A DNA stretch of 64,000 bases from an uncultured Phocaeicola sp. (GTDB taxonomy: Bacteria; Bacteroidota; Bacteroidia; Bacteroidales; Bacteroidaceae), in NCBI GenBank assembly GCA_947581855.1, contig CANPVZ010000001.1:248001-312000 (forward strand), written 5' to 3'. Below are positions 8,118 through 17,373 of this stretch, piece by piece. The notes under the pieces were generated by a model. That model did no database searches, was not told where the DNA came from, and was given only the letters and a program-made list of their open reading frames with translations. Made by a program: the position numbers and the translations under genes. Within the stretch, counting starts at the first letter, position 1. Every line of letters starts with the position of its first letter.

Positions 8118-10961
8118 ATGATAGACGAAACAGAAAAGATAAGTGTATACGGTGCTCGTGTGCACAATCTCAAGAATATAGATGTAGAAATTCCCCGCGA
8201 TAGTTTGAGCGTGATTACGGGATTAAGCGGAAGCGGTAAATCGTCTTTAGCTTTTGATACCATTTTCGCCGAAGGGCAACGCCGGTATATAGAAACGTTT
8301 TCTGCTTATGCACGTAATTTTCTGGGGGGAATGGAGCGTCCGGATGTGGATAAAATTACAGGATTGAGTCCGGTGATTTCCATTGAACAGAAAACAACAA
8401 ATAAGAATCCGCGTTCTACCGTGGGGACTACTACGGAAGTATACGATTATATGCGTTTGCTTTTTGCTCGTGCCGGAGAAGCCTACTCTTATTTGTCCGG
8501 GGAGAAGATGGTGAAATATACGGAAGAGCAGATTCTCGATTTGATCTTAAAAGAATATACCGGTAAGCGTATCTATTTATTGGCTCCTTTGGTGCGTACC
8601 CGTAAAGGTCATTACCGCGAATTGTTTGAACAGATACGGAAGAAAGGTTATCTGTCGGTTCGTGTAGATGGGGAAATTAAAGAAATAACCCACGGTATGA
8701 AGCTGGACCGCTACAAGAACCACGATATAGAACTGGTAGTGGATAAGTTTGTGGTAGACGGGAAAGATAACAAACGATTGAAGCAGAGCCTTTCCGTGGC
8801 CATGACACAGGGAGATGGGCTGGTGATGATTCTGGATGCGCAAACCCAGAGCGTGCGCCATTACAGTAAACGTTTGATGTGTCCCGTTACCGGATTGGCG
8901 TATAAAGAACCGGCTCCCCACAATTTTTCTTTTAACTCTCCGCAAGGAGCCTGTCCCAAGTGTAAAGGTTTGGGATTTGTAAGCCTGATAGATATAGATA
9001 AGGTGATTCCCGACAGGAAGCTTTCTATTTATGAAGGGGCGATTACGCCATTGGGCAAATATAAAAACTCGATGATATTCTGGCAAATTGCCGCTTTGCT
9101 TGAAAAGTATGGTTTAGATTTAAAAACTCCTCTGTCCGAATTTCCGGATGATGCACTCGATGAAATTCTTTACGGATCGGACGAACGCATACGAATCAAA
9201 AGTACATTGATTCATACAGGATCGGATTATTTTACTACTTTCGAGGGGCTTGTCAAATATATCCGGATGATGCAGGACAGCGAGTCTTCCGCTACCCAAC
9301 AGAAATGGGCCGAACAGTTTTCTAGGACAGCTGTTTGTCCGGAGTGTAATGGCGCCCGCCTAAATAAGGAAGCATTGCATTACCGCATTCATGATAAAAA
9401 CATCTATGAACTTTCCACTATGGATATTAGTGAGTTGTATGACTGGCTGGCGCATGTGGAGGAGCATCTTTCGGATAAACAGAAGCGTATCGCCGTGGAA
9501 ATATTGAAGGAGATACGTACGCGTCTGAAATTTTTGTTGGATGTAGGACTGGATTACCTTTCGTTAAATCGTTCTTCTGTATCTTTATCCGGAGGAGAGA
9601 GTCAGCGTATCCGGTTGGCGACCCAAATCGGTTCTCAACTTGTGAATGTGCTTTATATCCTGGATGAACCCAGCATCGGATTGCACCAACGTGATAATCT
9701 CCGTTTGATACACTCGTTGAAAGAATTGCGCGATATAGGCAACTCCGTCATTGTGGTGGAACATGATAAAGATATGATGATGAATGCCGATTATGTAGTA
9801 GACATGGGACCTAAAGCCGGACGGTTGGGGGGAGAGGTGGTTTTTGCCGGAACTCCTCAGAAAATGCTCTCTACCGAAACGTTGACTTCCCGTTATCTGA
9901 CGGGTGATTTGAAGATTGAAGTCCCGAAAATCCGTAGGAAAGGCAATGGTAAATCTTTGTGGCTGAAAGGAGCGACGGGCAATAATTTGAAGAATGTAGA
10001 TGTGGAGTTCCCTTTAGGAAAACTTATTTGTGTGACCGGTGTGTCCGGTAGCGGGAAGTCTACGCTGATTAACGATACGCTTCAACCGATATTGTCGCAG
10101 CATTTTTATCGTTCGTTGAGAGACCCGCTTCCCTATGCATCTATTGAAGGGTTGAAATATATTGATAAAGTGGTGGATGTAGACCAGTCGCCTTTGGGAC
10201 GTACACCTCGGTCGAATCCGGCTACTTACACAGGCGTTTTTTCGGATATCAGAACATTGTTTGTGGGTTTGCCGGAAGCGAAAATCAGAGGATACAAACC
10301 CGGTCGTTTTTCTTTTAATGTCACAGGTGGACGATGTGAAGCTTGTGGAGGAAACGGGTATAAAACCATAGAGATGAACTTTCTTCCCGATGTGATGGTA
10401 CCTTGTGAGGTTTGTCACGGCAAACGGTATAACCGGGAGACGCTGGAAGTGCGTTATAAAGGGAAATCGATAGCCGATGTGTTGGATATGACAATCAACA
10501 GGGCGGTAGAGTTCTTCGAAAATGTGCCGCAGATATTGAATAAAATAAAGGTTTTGCAAGATGTAGGATTAGGTTATATCAAATTGGGACAGCCTTCCAC
10601 TACTTTGTCGGGAGGAGAGAGCCAGCGTGTAAAATTGGCTACTGAACTGTCGAAACGGGATACGGGCAAAACGCTTTACATTCTGGACGAACCGACTACT
10701 GGTTTGCATTTTGAAGATATCCGGGTGCTGCTGAATGTGCTGAATCGGTTGGTAGATAAAGGCAATACAGTTATCGTCATAGAGCATAACCTGGACGTGA
10801 TAAAGATGGCAGATTATATTATCGACATGGGACCCGAAGGCGGAAAAGGAGGCGGAAGACTGCTTTCGTGCGGAACTCCCGAGGAAGTGGCTCTCTCGGA
10901 AAAGGGATATACTCCTATGTTCCTTCGGGAGGAGTTGAAGGAAACCAAGTCGGAATTATAA
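8118..10961 (+). CDS. uvrA: Excinuclease ABC subunit UvrA
   Basis: UvrA is the damage-sensing ATPase dimer of nucleotide excision repair that loads UvrB. The protein is 947 residues, normal size. Two ABC modules are present: Walker A GLSGSGKS near residue 35 with signature [12 protein letters not shown], and GVSGSGKS in the second half with [12 protein letters not shown]. Zinc modules appear as CPKCKG, CPECNG and a CEACGG...CEVCHG pair. In the first module the usual CPxC reads CPVT, so one cysteine ligand is missing; as far as I recall this is common in Bacteroidota UvrA. It is transcribed alone from a TAATTTTG promoter. Confidence 0.97.
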   Translation: MIDETEKISVYGARVHNLKNIDVEIPRDSLSVITGLSGSGKSSLAFDTIFAEGQRRYIETFSAYARNFLGGMERPDVDKITGLSPVISIEQKTTNKNPRSTVGTTTEVYDYMRLLFARAGEAYSYLSGEKMVKYTEEQILDLILKEYTGKRIYLLAPLVRTRKGHYRELFEQIRKKGYLSVRVDGEIKEITHGMKLDRYKNHDIELVVDKFVVDGKDNKRLKQSLSVAMTQGDGLVMILDAQTQSVRHYSKRLMCPVTGLAYKEPAPHNFSFNSPQGACPKCKGLGFVSLIDIDKVIPDRKLSIYEGAITPLGKYKNSMIFWQIAALLEKYGLDLKTPLSEFPDDALDEILYGSDERIRIKSTLIHTGSDYFTTFEGLVKYIRMMQDSESSATQQKWAEQFSRTAVCPECNGARLNKEALHYRIHDKNIYELSTMDISELYDWLAHVEEHLSDKQKRIAVEILKEIRTRLKFLLDVGLDYLSLNRSSVSLSGGESQRIRLATQIGSQLVNVLYILDEPSIGLHQRDNLRLIHSLKELRDIGNSVIVVEHDKDMMMNADYVVDMGPKAGRLGGEVVFAGTPQKMLSTETLTSRYLTGDLKIEVPKIRRKGNGKSLWLKGATGNNLKNVDVEFPLGKLICVTGVSGSGKSTLINDTLQPILSQHFYRSLRDPLPYASIEGLKYIDKVVDVDQSPLGRTPRSNPATYTGVFSDIRTLFVGLPEAKIRGYKPGRFSFNVTGGRCEACGGNGYKTIEMNFLPDVMVPCEVCHGKRYNRETLEVRYKGKSIADVLDMTINRAVEFFENVPQILNKIKVLQDVGLGYIKLGQPSTTLSGGESQRVKLATELSKRDTGKTLYILDEPTTGLHFEDIRVLLNVLNRLVDKGNTVIVIEHNLDVIKMADYIIDMGPEGGKGGGRLLSCGTPEEVALSEKGYTPMFLREELKETKSEL

Positions 10962-10978
10962 GGGATTGATAATTGGAT

Positions 10979-11122
10979 ATGGTTGTTTTTGCGTACAGAG
11001 TTCATATACCCAAAAGCATGTTTAACAATCAGGGAGTTACACTCTTTAAAGATGTGGACGCGGTTGCTCTGGAGAAGAGTGGAAGGATGAACTTTTTTAT
11101 AAAAGACGGAAAGAAAAAATAA
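10979..11122 (+). CDS. Small ORF (47 codons) overlapping the CYTH gene start
   Basis: An ATG at 10979 opens a 47-residue frame (MVVFAYRVHIPKSMFNNQGV at its start) that ends in TAA at 11120-11122, where the final A is the first base of the CYTH ATG (TAATG). The tail is basic (IKDGKKK). There is no signal peptide or helix, and I do not recognise the protein. The exact stop-start overlap and the sensible residue composition argue that it is translated and coupled to the CYTH gene. It may instead be a leader peptide, a fragment of a longer ancestral gene or a chance frame. Confidence 0.45.
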   Translation: MVVFAYRVHIPKSMFNNQGVTLFKDVDAVALEKSGRMNFFIKDGKKK

Positions 11123-11595
11123 TGGGACAGGAAATAGAACGTAAATTCCTTGTAAAGGGCGATGGGTTCAAGCAGGACGCTTTCCAATTCCTGCGTATTA
11201 CGCAGGGATATCTCAATTCGGCGCCGGAACGTACCGTACGTGTCAGGATGAAAGGGGAAAAAGGATACCTTACCGTTAAGGGTGTAGCAGACGAAACCGG
11301 AGTGTGCCGTTACGAATGGGAGAAGGAGATTCCCGTAAATGAGGCAGAAGAATTATTACGACTTTGTGAACCAGGAGTGATTGACAAAATCCGTTATTTG
11401 GTGCGGGTCGGAGCGTATATATTTGAGGTGGACGAATTCTATGGTGAGAATAAAGGATTGTTGATGGCGGAAATAGAACTGCCGGAAGCGGATGCTATCT
11501 TTGAACGTCCGTCTTGGTTGGGAGAAGAGGTTACCGGAGATTCCCGCTATTATAATTCCATGCTGGCGAAGAAACCGTTTAGAGAATGGAAGTAA
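11122..11595 (+). CDS. CYTH-domain inorganic triphosphatase-like protein
   Basis: This 157-residue protein begins GQEIERKFLV, the ExExK motif that defines the CYTH (CyaB-thiamine triphosphatase) tunnel fold. Further conserved pieces are RVRMKGEKGYLTVKG and VDEFYGENKGLLMAEIELP, supplying the basic and acidic residues that hold the triphosphate and metal ions. Short bacterial members are usually inorganic triphosphatases or class-IV adenylate cyclase-like enzymes; tripolyphosphate hydrolysis is the more likely activity, but this is not testable from sequence. It overlaps a small upstream ORF and is followed 83 bp later by ybaK. Confidence 0.85.
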   Translation: MGQEIERKFLVKGDGFKQDAFQFLRITQGYLNSAPERTVRVRMKGEKGYLTVKGVADETGVCRYEWEKEIPVNEAEELLRLCEPGVIDKIRYLVRVGAYIFEVDEFYGENKGLLMAEIELPEADAIFERPSWLGEEVTGDSRYYNSMLAKKPFREWK

Positions 11596-11678
11596 GGTAG
11601 AGCCGATTACTTTTGTGAATTAAGAGGCTTTCGGTTTGTTTGGATATAAAGAATGGATAAAATTGAAATAGAGATAGG

Positions 11679-12152
11679 ATGGTTAAAAAGACAAATGTAG
11701 CCCGATTATTGGATAAAGCCAAAGTTTCGTATGAGTTGATTCCTTATGAAGTGGATGAGAACGATTTGAGTGCCCAGCATGTTGCAGCCGGACTGGGAGA
11801 GAATATAGAACAGGTATTTAAAACCATCGTATTGCACGGAGACAAATCAGGGCATTTTGTTTGTGTTATTCCCGGAGAACTGGAAATAGATCTGAAATTG
11901 GCTGCTAAAGTTTCCGGTAACAAGAAATGCGAATTGCTGCCTTTAAAAGAACTGTTACCTACTACGGGCTATATTCGGGGAGGATGCTCGCCTATTGGAA
12001 TGAAGAAAGTATTTCCTACCTATATTCACGAAAGCTGTATGAATTTTCCCTATATCTATGTAAGTGCAGGTATACGCGGACTGCAAATAAAGCTGGCTCC
12101 AGCCGATTTAATTAAAGAAACTCGTGCTGAAATTTGCAAGTTATGTGTATAA
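11679..12152 (+). CDS. ybaK: Cys-tRNA(Pro)/Ser-tRNA deacylase, YbaK type
   Basis: This 157-residue protein belongs to the YbaK/EbsC branch of the editing-domain superfamily, which clears mischarged aminoacyl-tRNAs, typically Cys-tRNA(Pro). It has the normal stand-alone length. Diagnostic sequence includes QVFKTIVLHGD with the conserved lysine, VCVIPGELEIDLKLAAK, and GYIRGGCSPIGMKK around residues 97-110, a GGCSPxGxKK block highly typical of YbaK. It probably acts as soluble trans-editing factor alongside ProRS. Confidence 0.9.
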   Translation: MVKKTNVARLLDKAKVSYELIPYEVDENDLSAQHVAAGLGENIEQVFKTIVLHGDKSGHFVCVIPGELEIDLKLAAKVSGNKKCELLPLKELLPTTGYIRGGCSPIGMKKVFPTYIHESCMNFPYIYVSAGIRGLQIKLAPADLIKETRAEICKLCV

Positions 12153-12168
12153 AATCTCATTAAAATTA

Positions 12169-12176
12169 TATCTTTG
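12169..12176 (+). promoter_or_regulatory. Promoter -7 box of the POT transporter gene
   Basis: TATCTTTG fits TAnnTTTG and lies 43 nt upstream of the ATG at 12220. Confidence 0.5.
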
Positions 12177-12219
12177 CACTCAATGAATATTAAATATTAA
12201 TCTTAAAAACTTAAATTTT

Positions 12220-13749
12220 ATGTTTGAAGGACAGCCTAAAGGTTTGTATGCGTTAGCGTTAGCCAATACTGGTGAACGTTTCGGATACTATACCATGCTT
12301 GCCGTTTTCGTACTGTTTTTGAAAGCTAACTTCGGTTTTTCGCCGGCTGTAGCGGGTAATATTTATGGTGCGTTTCTGGCTTTAGTTTATTTTTTACCAT
12401 TTATTGGTGGTATATTAGCTGATAAATTCGGCTATGGTAAGATGGTTACAATCGGTATCGTGGCCATGTTTACCGGTTACGTTTTGTTGTCTATTCCTTT
12501 TGGAACGGGTGTGTTGGCTATGGTTGGCATGTTTGCCGCTTTGATAATTATCAGTGCGGGAACCGGTTTGTTTAAAGGAAACTTACAGGTAATGGTGGGT
12601 AATCTTTACGATGCACCTGAATATGCCTCCAAACGTGACTCTGCATTTAGTATTTTTTATATGGCAATCAATGTAGGTGCTCTTTTTGCCCCTTCTGCTG
12701 CAGTAGGAATTATGAACTATGCCCAGCAGAATTTGGGTATCAGCGTAAATGATTCGTACCACTTTGCATTTGCCATAGCTTGTATATCGCTAATTATTTC
12801 CATGCTTATATATTATAGTGCCCGCAGTACGTTTAAACATGTGGAAGGAAGTAGCAAACAACAAGCCGCAGCAAAGACTTCTGCTGCCGGCGATGAATTG
12901 TCTCCTCGTGAAACCAAAGACCGTATTGTGGCTCTTTGTTTGGTTTTCACCGTAGTTATTTTCTTCTGGATGGCTTTTCATCAGAATGGACTGACATTGA
13001 CTTACTTTGCTGATGAGTTTACGGCGAAGAGTTCTTCGGGTCTGGAAAGTATGATGTTTACCGTATGGAATCTGGTGGCTGTTATTTTTATCGTATATGC
13101 CTTATTCTCGTTGTTCCAGTCGAAGACTCCTCGTGCGAAGCTGATTTCGGGTGTTGTAATCGTGGCGGCAGTTGTTTTCCTTGTCTATCAGTACAACTCA
13201 TTGCCGGCATCAACTCCGGTGGATGCGCCTATTTTCCAACAGTTCAATTCTTGTTTCGTTGTAGCATTGACACCTATCTCTATGGGTATTTTCAGTTGGT
13301 TGGCTTCGAAAGGTAAAGAACCGAGCGCTCCCAGGAAAATCGGTTTAGGTATGTTGGTTGCTGCATGCGGTTACATCCTGATGATATTCGCTTCTGTTGG
13401 TTTGCTTTCTCCGAATGCCCAAGCGGCTGCAACTGAAGCGGGTACGGCTTCTTTCGTATCACCTAACTGGTTGGTATCTACTTATCTTGTATTGACATTT
13501 GGTGAATTACTGTTGTCTCCGATGGGTATTTCGTTTGTTTCGAAAGTGGCTCCTCCCAAATATAAAGGTATGATGATGGGTGGCTGGTTTGTAGCTACTG
13601 CTATCGGTAACTATTTGACTTCCGTTGCTTCCGCTTTGTGGGGAAATTTACCTCTTTGGGTTGTATGGGGCGTACTTGTAACGCTTTGTTTGTTGTCGGC
13701 TCTGTTCATTTTCTCTATTATGAAGAAATTAGAGAAAGTATGTAACTAG
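12220..13749 (+). CDS. POT/PTR-family peptide MFS transporter
   Basis: This is a 509-residue integral membrane protein of the proton-coupled oligopeptide transporter family, with about 12-14 helices. The opening GLYALALANTGERFGYYTM corresponds to the POT signature ExxERFxYY, and the PTR2 motif follows as FLPFIGGILADKFGYGKM. The first Glu of the ExxER motif is Asn here (NTGER), although the ER pair and the two tyrosines remain. It likely imports di- and tripeptides into the cell, consistent with the peptidase and OPT transporter elsewhere in the window. It has its own promoter and two downstream terminator-like hairpins. Confidence 0.88.
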   Translation: MFEGQPKGLYALALANTGERFGYYTMLAVFVLFLKANFGFSPAVAGNIYGAFLALVYFLPFIGGILADKFGYGKMVTIGIVAMFTGYVLLSIPFGTGVLAMVGMFAALIIISAGTGLFKGNLQVMVGNLYDAPEYASKRDSAFSIFYMAINVGALFAPSAAVGIMNYAQQNLGISVNDSYHFAFAIACISLIISMLIYYSARSTFKHVEGSSKQQAAAKTSAAGDELSPRETKDRIVALCLVFTVVIFFWMAFHQNGLTLTYFADEFTAKSSSGLESMMFTVWNLVAVIFIVYALFSLFQSKTPRAKLISGVVIVAAVVFLVYQYNSLPASTPVDAPIFQQFNSCFVVALTPISMGIFSWLASKGKEPSAPRKIGLGMLVAACGYILMIFASVGLLSPNAQAAATEAGTASFVSPNWLVSTYLVLTFGELLLSPMGISFVSKVAPPKYKGMMMGGWFVATAIGNYLTSVASALWGNLPLWVVWGVLVTLCLLSALFIFSIMKKLEKVCN

Positions 13750-13879
13750 GGACATTCAGAAGATAATATAATAATAGCCAACTAATTCATTGCGGGTTAG
13801 TTGGCTATTTTGTATCTTTAGGTATTCCCTCGAAAATAAGGTTTGATGGTCAAAACGGAGGAAATCCCAGGACTAAGAT
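13748..13879 (+). repeat. Dispersed intergenic element, copy 1
   Basis: This element comprises an AGGGACATTCAGA lead-in, a hairpin with the arm AATAGCCAACTAA, and a 49-bp core at 13831-13879. The core is identical at 45 of 49 positions to 42669-42717, and that second site is also preceded by an AGGGACA lead-in and a related AGCTAACTAATT arm. Neither copy contains a coding frame. It resembles a small non-autonomous or REP-like repeat rather than an insertion sequence. Confidence 0.7.
13773..13813 (+). terminator. Terminator of the POT gene
   Basis: A perfect 13-bp stem (AATAGCCAACTAA with TTAGTTGGCTATT) closes an 11-nt loop and is followed by TTGTATCTTT. It begins 23 bp after the stop codon. 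Confidence 0.8.
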
Positions 13880-13950
13880 ATGGCAAAAATACAAAATAGT
13901 TAAGAGATTCAGCCTACATTAGGGACATTCAGAAAGTATCCTAAAAATAT

Positions 13951-13999
13951 AAGATGGCATGTGTAAATGATTGATATTTTTCATTTCACATGCCATCTT
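13951..13999. terminator. Second long hairpin in the POT/S9 gap
   Basis: AAGATGGCATGTG pairs with CACATGCCATCTT, and the stem extends inward with AAATGA/TCATTT past a one-base bulge. The T run afterwards is weak. It may be a back-up terminator or an RNA-level element. Confidence 0.55.
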
Positions 14000-14111
14000 C
14001 ATTGTTGCTTTATCCCTTGAAGTCCCGAATTAGATAGGGACATTCAGAAGAGAATATATAAACCTGTCTTCTTTATTTTGCGATCTCTTTTTTACTCCCA
14101 ACAACTTCTGA

Positions 14112-16286
14112 TCATTTGAGCCACTTATCCAGCCAGTTGAAGAAAGTACGTTGCCAAAGGATACCGTTCTGGGGTTTCAATACCCAATGGTTCTCATCGG
14201 GATAGAGGAGAAGCTCTGCCGGAATACCGCGCATGACGGCGGCATTAAAAGCCGACATTCCTTGTGAGGCAAGAATACGGTAGTCTTTTTCTCCATGAAT
14301 ACAAAGAATCGGTGTATCCCATTTATCTACAAACTTATGAGGCGAATTGGCAAACGTGCGTTGAGCCGTTGCGTTATTCTTTTCCCAGTAGGCTCCGCCC
14401 ATATCCCAATGTGCAAACCACATTTCTTCGGTTTCGAGGTATTGCTGTTCCATATTGAAGATACCGTCGTGGGCAATGAAAGCTTTGAAGCGTTTATCGT
14501 GATGTCCTGCCAAATAGTAAACCGAATATCCGCCGAAGCTGGCACCTACGCATCCTAACTTATCTTTATCCACATAAGGTTCTTTAGAGACGTCGTCGAT
14601 GGTCGTCAGGTAATCTTTCATACATTGACCGCTATAGTCTCCGCTGATTTGCTCGAGCCATTCCATACCAAAACCGGGAAGTCCGCGGCGGTTTGGAGCG
14701 ACGATGATGTAATCGTTTGCCGCCATAATCTGGAAGTTCCAGCGATATGACCAAAATTGGCTGACCGGACTTTGCGGACCGCCTTCGCAGAATAGGAGAG
14801 TAGGATATTTTTTATCAGGATTGAAATGAGGAGGATATATAATCCATGAGAGCATTTCTTTTCCATCGGTAGTTTTGGTCCATCGCGCTTCTACTTTTCC
14901 CATGGTCAATTGATCGTAAATATGTTTGTTTTCGGTAGTAAGTTGAGCTATCTGTTTGGTTTCCGGATTGAGCATATAAATTTCATCGGCCATACGAATA
15001 GAGTGACGTTTGGTGATGATGTTATTCCCTGCCATGGCAACGGAAGCGTAATCATAATCTCCGTCGGTCAGTTTTTCCACATTCCCATTCAAGTTAGTAC
15101 GGTACACCATAGTCGTGCCATGCCATACGCCGATGAAATATAAAGAGTGTGAATCATTGTTCCAGCAGTAATCATCCACTCCGCTTTCGAAACTTTCCGT
15201 TACATACGTCTTGATTTTATTTTCTAGATTGAATACACAAAGGCGGTTGCGGTCGCTTTCGTATCCGTCTCGTTCCATACTTTGCCAAGCAATATATTTT
15301 CCATCGGGAGAGAAACGGGGATTGATGTCGTATCCCTTGTTTTCATCTTTACTTTGGAGAGGCACTTCTTTGGATCCTGTTCCATCCGCATTTGTCAGAA
15401 TGGTCTTGTCTGAGGCTATTTGATATGTGGTGTAGTCTTTACAAAGATTTTCCGTTTTCCCGCTTTCCAGATGATAGAGGTAAATGTCCGAGTCGGTAGA
15501 AAAGGCATATTCTTTACCTGTTTTTTTACGGCAAGTGTAAGCTATGCTTTTTGAATCGGGACTCCATGCCAGTTGTTCCATACCTCCGAAAGGTTTCATC
15601 GGACATTCGTAAGGTTCTCCTTCCAACAAATCTTTTGCTTCACCTATCTTATTTCCATCATAAGAAGCTACGTAAGGATGAGGAATAGTCTCTACCCATT
15701 CGTCCCAATGTTTATACATTAAATCGTTAACGATAATTCCTGAAGCTTTAGGCAGGTCGGGATAGATGTCCACTGTACGTTGTCCGTATTTTATCTGTGC
15801 AACAAACAGCACTTTTGTTTCATCGGGTGAGAAGCTGAATCCTTCAATGTCTCCTTCAAACGTGGATATTACTTTTCGTCCGCTACCGTCAGCATTCATT
15901 TCCCAGATTTCGTTTTTTCCGTTTTCTGGACTAAGATAGGCGATTTTAGTTCCTCCTTTTATCCAACAGGGTTCCATTTCACTTTTTGTACTGGTGGTGA
16001 GCATTTTGTTCTCGCTGCCATCGGCGTTCATTGTATAGATAACCTGGTGACTCTTGTTTTCGGGAACACTATAATAAGATACGGTATAAACGATTCTCTT
16101 TCCATCGGGCGAAACGGATAATCCTCCTATTCGTCCCATTGCCCAAAGGGCTTCCGGAGTAAGTCGACCGTCCTTAATGGTAATTTCCTGTTTCCCAATA
16201 AAGGGAGAATTCGTATTTTCCGTTTTATTGGCGGAACACGAAGCAAGCATTGCAGCAGCCGTCATAATGAATAATTTTGTTTTCAT
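14112..16286 (-). CDS. S9-family dipeptidyl peptidase (DPP5-like), lipoprotein
   Basis: This 724-residue protein has a lipoprotein signal with an ASC lipobox near residue 17, a beta-propeller domain with repeated SPDGK and DGSGRK motifs (about 40-430), and a C-terminal prolyl oligopeptidase domain. The catalytic triad is visible: Ser583 in GASFGGY, Asp668 in HGEKDYR and His700 in DENHW. The architecture matches periplasmic DPP5-type dipeptidyl aminopeptidases of Bacteroidales, which trim dipeptides from peptide N-termini. The convergent neighbour is a POT di/tripeptide importer, a plausible functional partner although separately transcribed. The lipoprotein anchor suggests periplasmic or outer-membrane location. 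Confidence 0.9.
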   Translation of the reverse strand: MKTKLFIMTAAAMLASCSANKTENTNSPFIGKQEITIKDGRLTPEALWAMGRIGGLSVSPDGKRIVYTVSYYSVPENKSHQVIYTMNADGSENKMLTTSTKSEMEPCWIKGGTKIAYLSPENGKNEIWEMNADGSGRKVISTFEGDIEGFSFSPDETKVLFVAQIKYGQRTVDIYPDLPKASGIIVNDLMYKHWDEWVETIPHPYVASYDGNKIGEAKDLLEGEPYECPMKPFGGMEQLAWSPDSKSIAYTCRKKTGKEYAFSTDSDIYLYHLESGKTENLCKDYTTYQIASDKTILTNADGTGSKEVPLQSKDENKGYDINPRFSPDGKYIAWQSMERDGYESDRNRLCVFNLENKIKTYVTESFESGVDDYCWNNDSHSLYFIGVWHGTTMVYRTNLNGNVEKLTDGDYDYASVAMAGNNIITKRHSIRMADEIYMLNPETKQIAQLTTENKHIYDQLTMGKVEARWTKTTDGKEMLSWIIYPPHFNPDKKYPTLLFCEGGPQSPVSQFWSYRWNFQIMAANDYIIVAPNRRGLPGFGMEWLEQISGDYSGQCMKDYLTTIDDVSKEPYVDKDKLGCVGASFGGYSVYYLAGHHDKRFKAFIAHDGIFNMEQQYLETEEMWFAHWDMGGAYWEKNNATAQRTFANSPHKFVDKWDTPILCIHGEKDYRILASQGMSAFNAAVMRGIPAELLLYPDENHWVLKPQNGILWQRTFFNWLDKWLK

Positions 16287-16509
16287 ACATACTATTTATT
16301 TGTTAGATTTTCTTTCGTACATACAAAGGACGTAAAAAGAGGGGAATAATACAAGCAGGAGGACGGAAATTGTGGTATTTGCGGAGTAACTCTCTAAATA
16401 GATGCGTTTTTTCGGATAGTTACTTTGGATGAGGGCAATAAGTTTTGCATTCGGGGAGAGTGGTGGTTCGCAGGTAAACGTATGACTTTTTTAGAATGTT
16501 TTTCAGAAA

Positions 16510-16587
16510 ATGAATAATATTTTGTTAACAGTATGTTTATGTACTGTTGCAAGTGTATATGCGCAAGATTCCGTAATGCCTGTCTGA
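16510..16587 (+). pseudogene. Signal-peptide remnant of a decayed secreted protein
   Basis: An ATG at 16510 encodes 25 residues that look like a complete type-I signal peptide: a short polar start, the hydrophobic core ILLTVCLCTVASV, then YAQDSV, the usual Bacteroidales AxA-Q cleavage context. It stops at once with TGA. Downstream 300 bp have many stops in all frames. I read this as the leftover 5' end of a lost exported protein; a short exported peptide or chance is possible. Confidence 0.35.
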
Positions 16588-17011
16588 ATCGGGGCTTCCG
16601 GTGAAGGGACGTGTTTGTAGGCCATACTTTGCATAGTACATAATAGAGCGTAGTAGGGATGTATCTGATAACAGATATAAGAAGACGTGGAGGCAGTTTC
16701 ACCGTGAGACTTGTGTGAAACCAAGGATGTTTCACAGCAATTGGTTGAACGATAGTAGGTTGTATCTGAAAATGACAGGATGAGGCAGGGGAGAACCAAA
16801 CACGTATGGGTAGGGGAAGAAGTGGTTAATCAGGCGTAAAGCTTCCTATTAGGCAAGTATTTCATATAGCCCCGTTAAGTGGTAACTTTGTCAAAGACAA
16901 TTTTTAGAGGGGTTACGCTATAATAAGCCAATTTCTTTAGATTTAAAGAATTGTAGAGTGAAATTTTAGGTATAACAATGTTAAGTGTCAACTAAATCCT
17001 GTATAGTACAG

Positions 17012-17104
17012 GACGTGGTCACCTCTGCTAAGTGACGTGGTTGCCTCTGCTAAGTGACGTAGTTACCCCTGCTAAGTGACGTGGTTACCTCTGCTAAGTG
17101 ACGT
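17012..17104. repeat. Tandem repeat, 4 copies of a 22-bp unit
   Basis: Units start at 17012, 17034, 17056 and 17078, each close to GACGTGGTTACCTCTGCTAA plus GT, followed by a partial GACGT. The copies differ at one to three positions. The unit length is constant at 22 bp. Confidence 0.9.
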
Positions 17105-17128
17105 CCCCGAGAGGAAGGTATGAGCCGT

Positions 17129-17233
17129 AAGCCTACAGCTACCTCAAGTGCTACGCCTACGGTATCTCAAGCCGCAAGCCTACGACTACCCCAAGTGCTA
17201 CGCCTACGGTATCCCAAGCCGCAAGCCTACGGC
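17129..17233. repeat. Tandem repeat, 2.2 copies of a 47-bp unit
   Basis: Two units at 17129-17175 and 17176-17222 are nearly identical, and a third begins AAGCCTACGG at 17223. Each unit itself consists of two related half-units of about 23 bp built on GCCTACGG-TATCCCAAG. Confidence 0.85.
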
Positions 17234-17373
17234 TTGTCAGGTGATATGCGGGGTCATCGACATTCGTTCTACTTGTCTGATTCGGTTAGCTGAACTTAAG
17301 CAACGGGATTGGTCGGGTACGAGCAATACATCAATTTTATGTATTTCATATCTGCGATAGCATCTTTATGGAT

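Larger units (their letters stand above)
13750..14111. other. Intergenic region with repeat modules and terminator hairpins
   Basis: This stretch of about 360 bp lies between the convergent POT and S9 peptidase genes. It contains three copies of AGGGACATTCAGA (13748, 13921 and 14036); the first two are followed by perfect or near-perfect long hairpins. It also contains one copy of a 49-bp sequence repeated at 42669-42717. No gene is supportable. Confidence 0.75.

Noticed and set aside
8577-9086. Long antisense frames inside uvrA, uvrB, gadB, rnfB and rnfC
   Set aside because: They mirror the codon structure of strongly supported genes on the other strand and have no homology.
16394-16799. 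Two minus-strand frames (113 and 98 codons)
   Set aside because: They overlap each other, have no recognisable family and lie in sequence with hairpins and stops typical of non-coding DNA.
17012-17233. CRISPR array
   Set aside because: The repeats are contiguous without unique spacers, and no cas gene is near.
17148-17360. 70-codon frame in the 47-bp repeat region
   Set aside because: The frame is created by the tandem repeat itself and has no homology or promoter.
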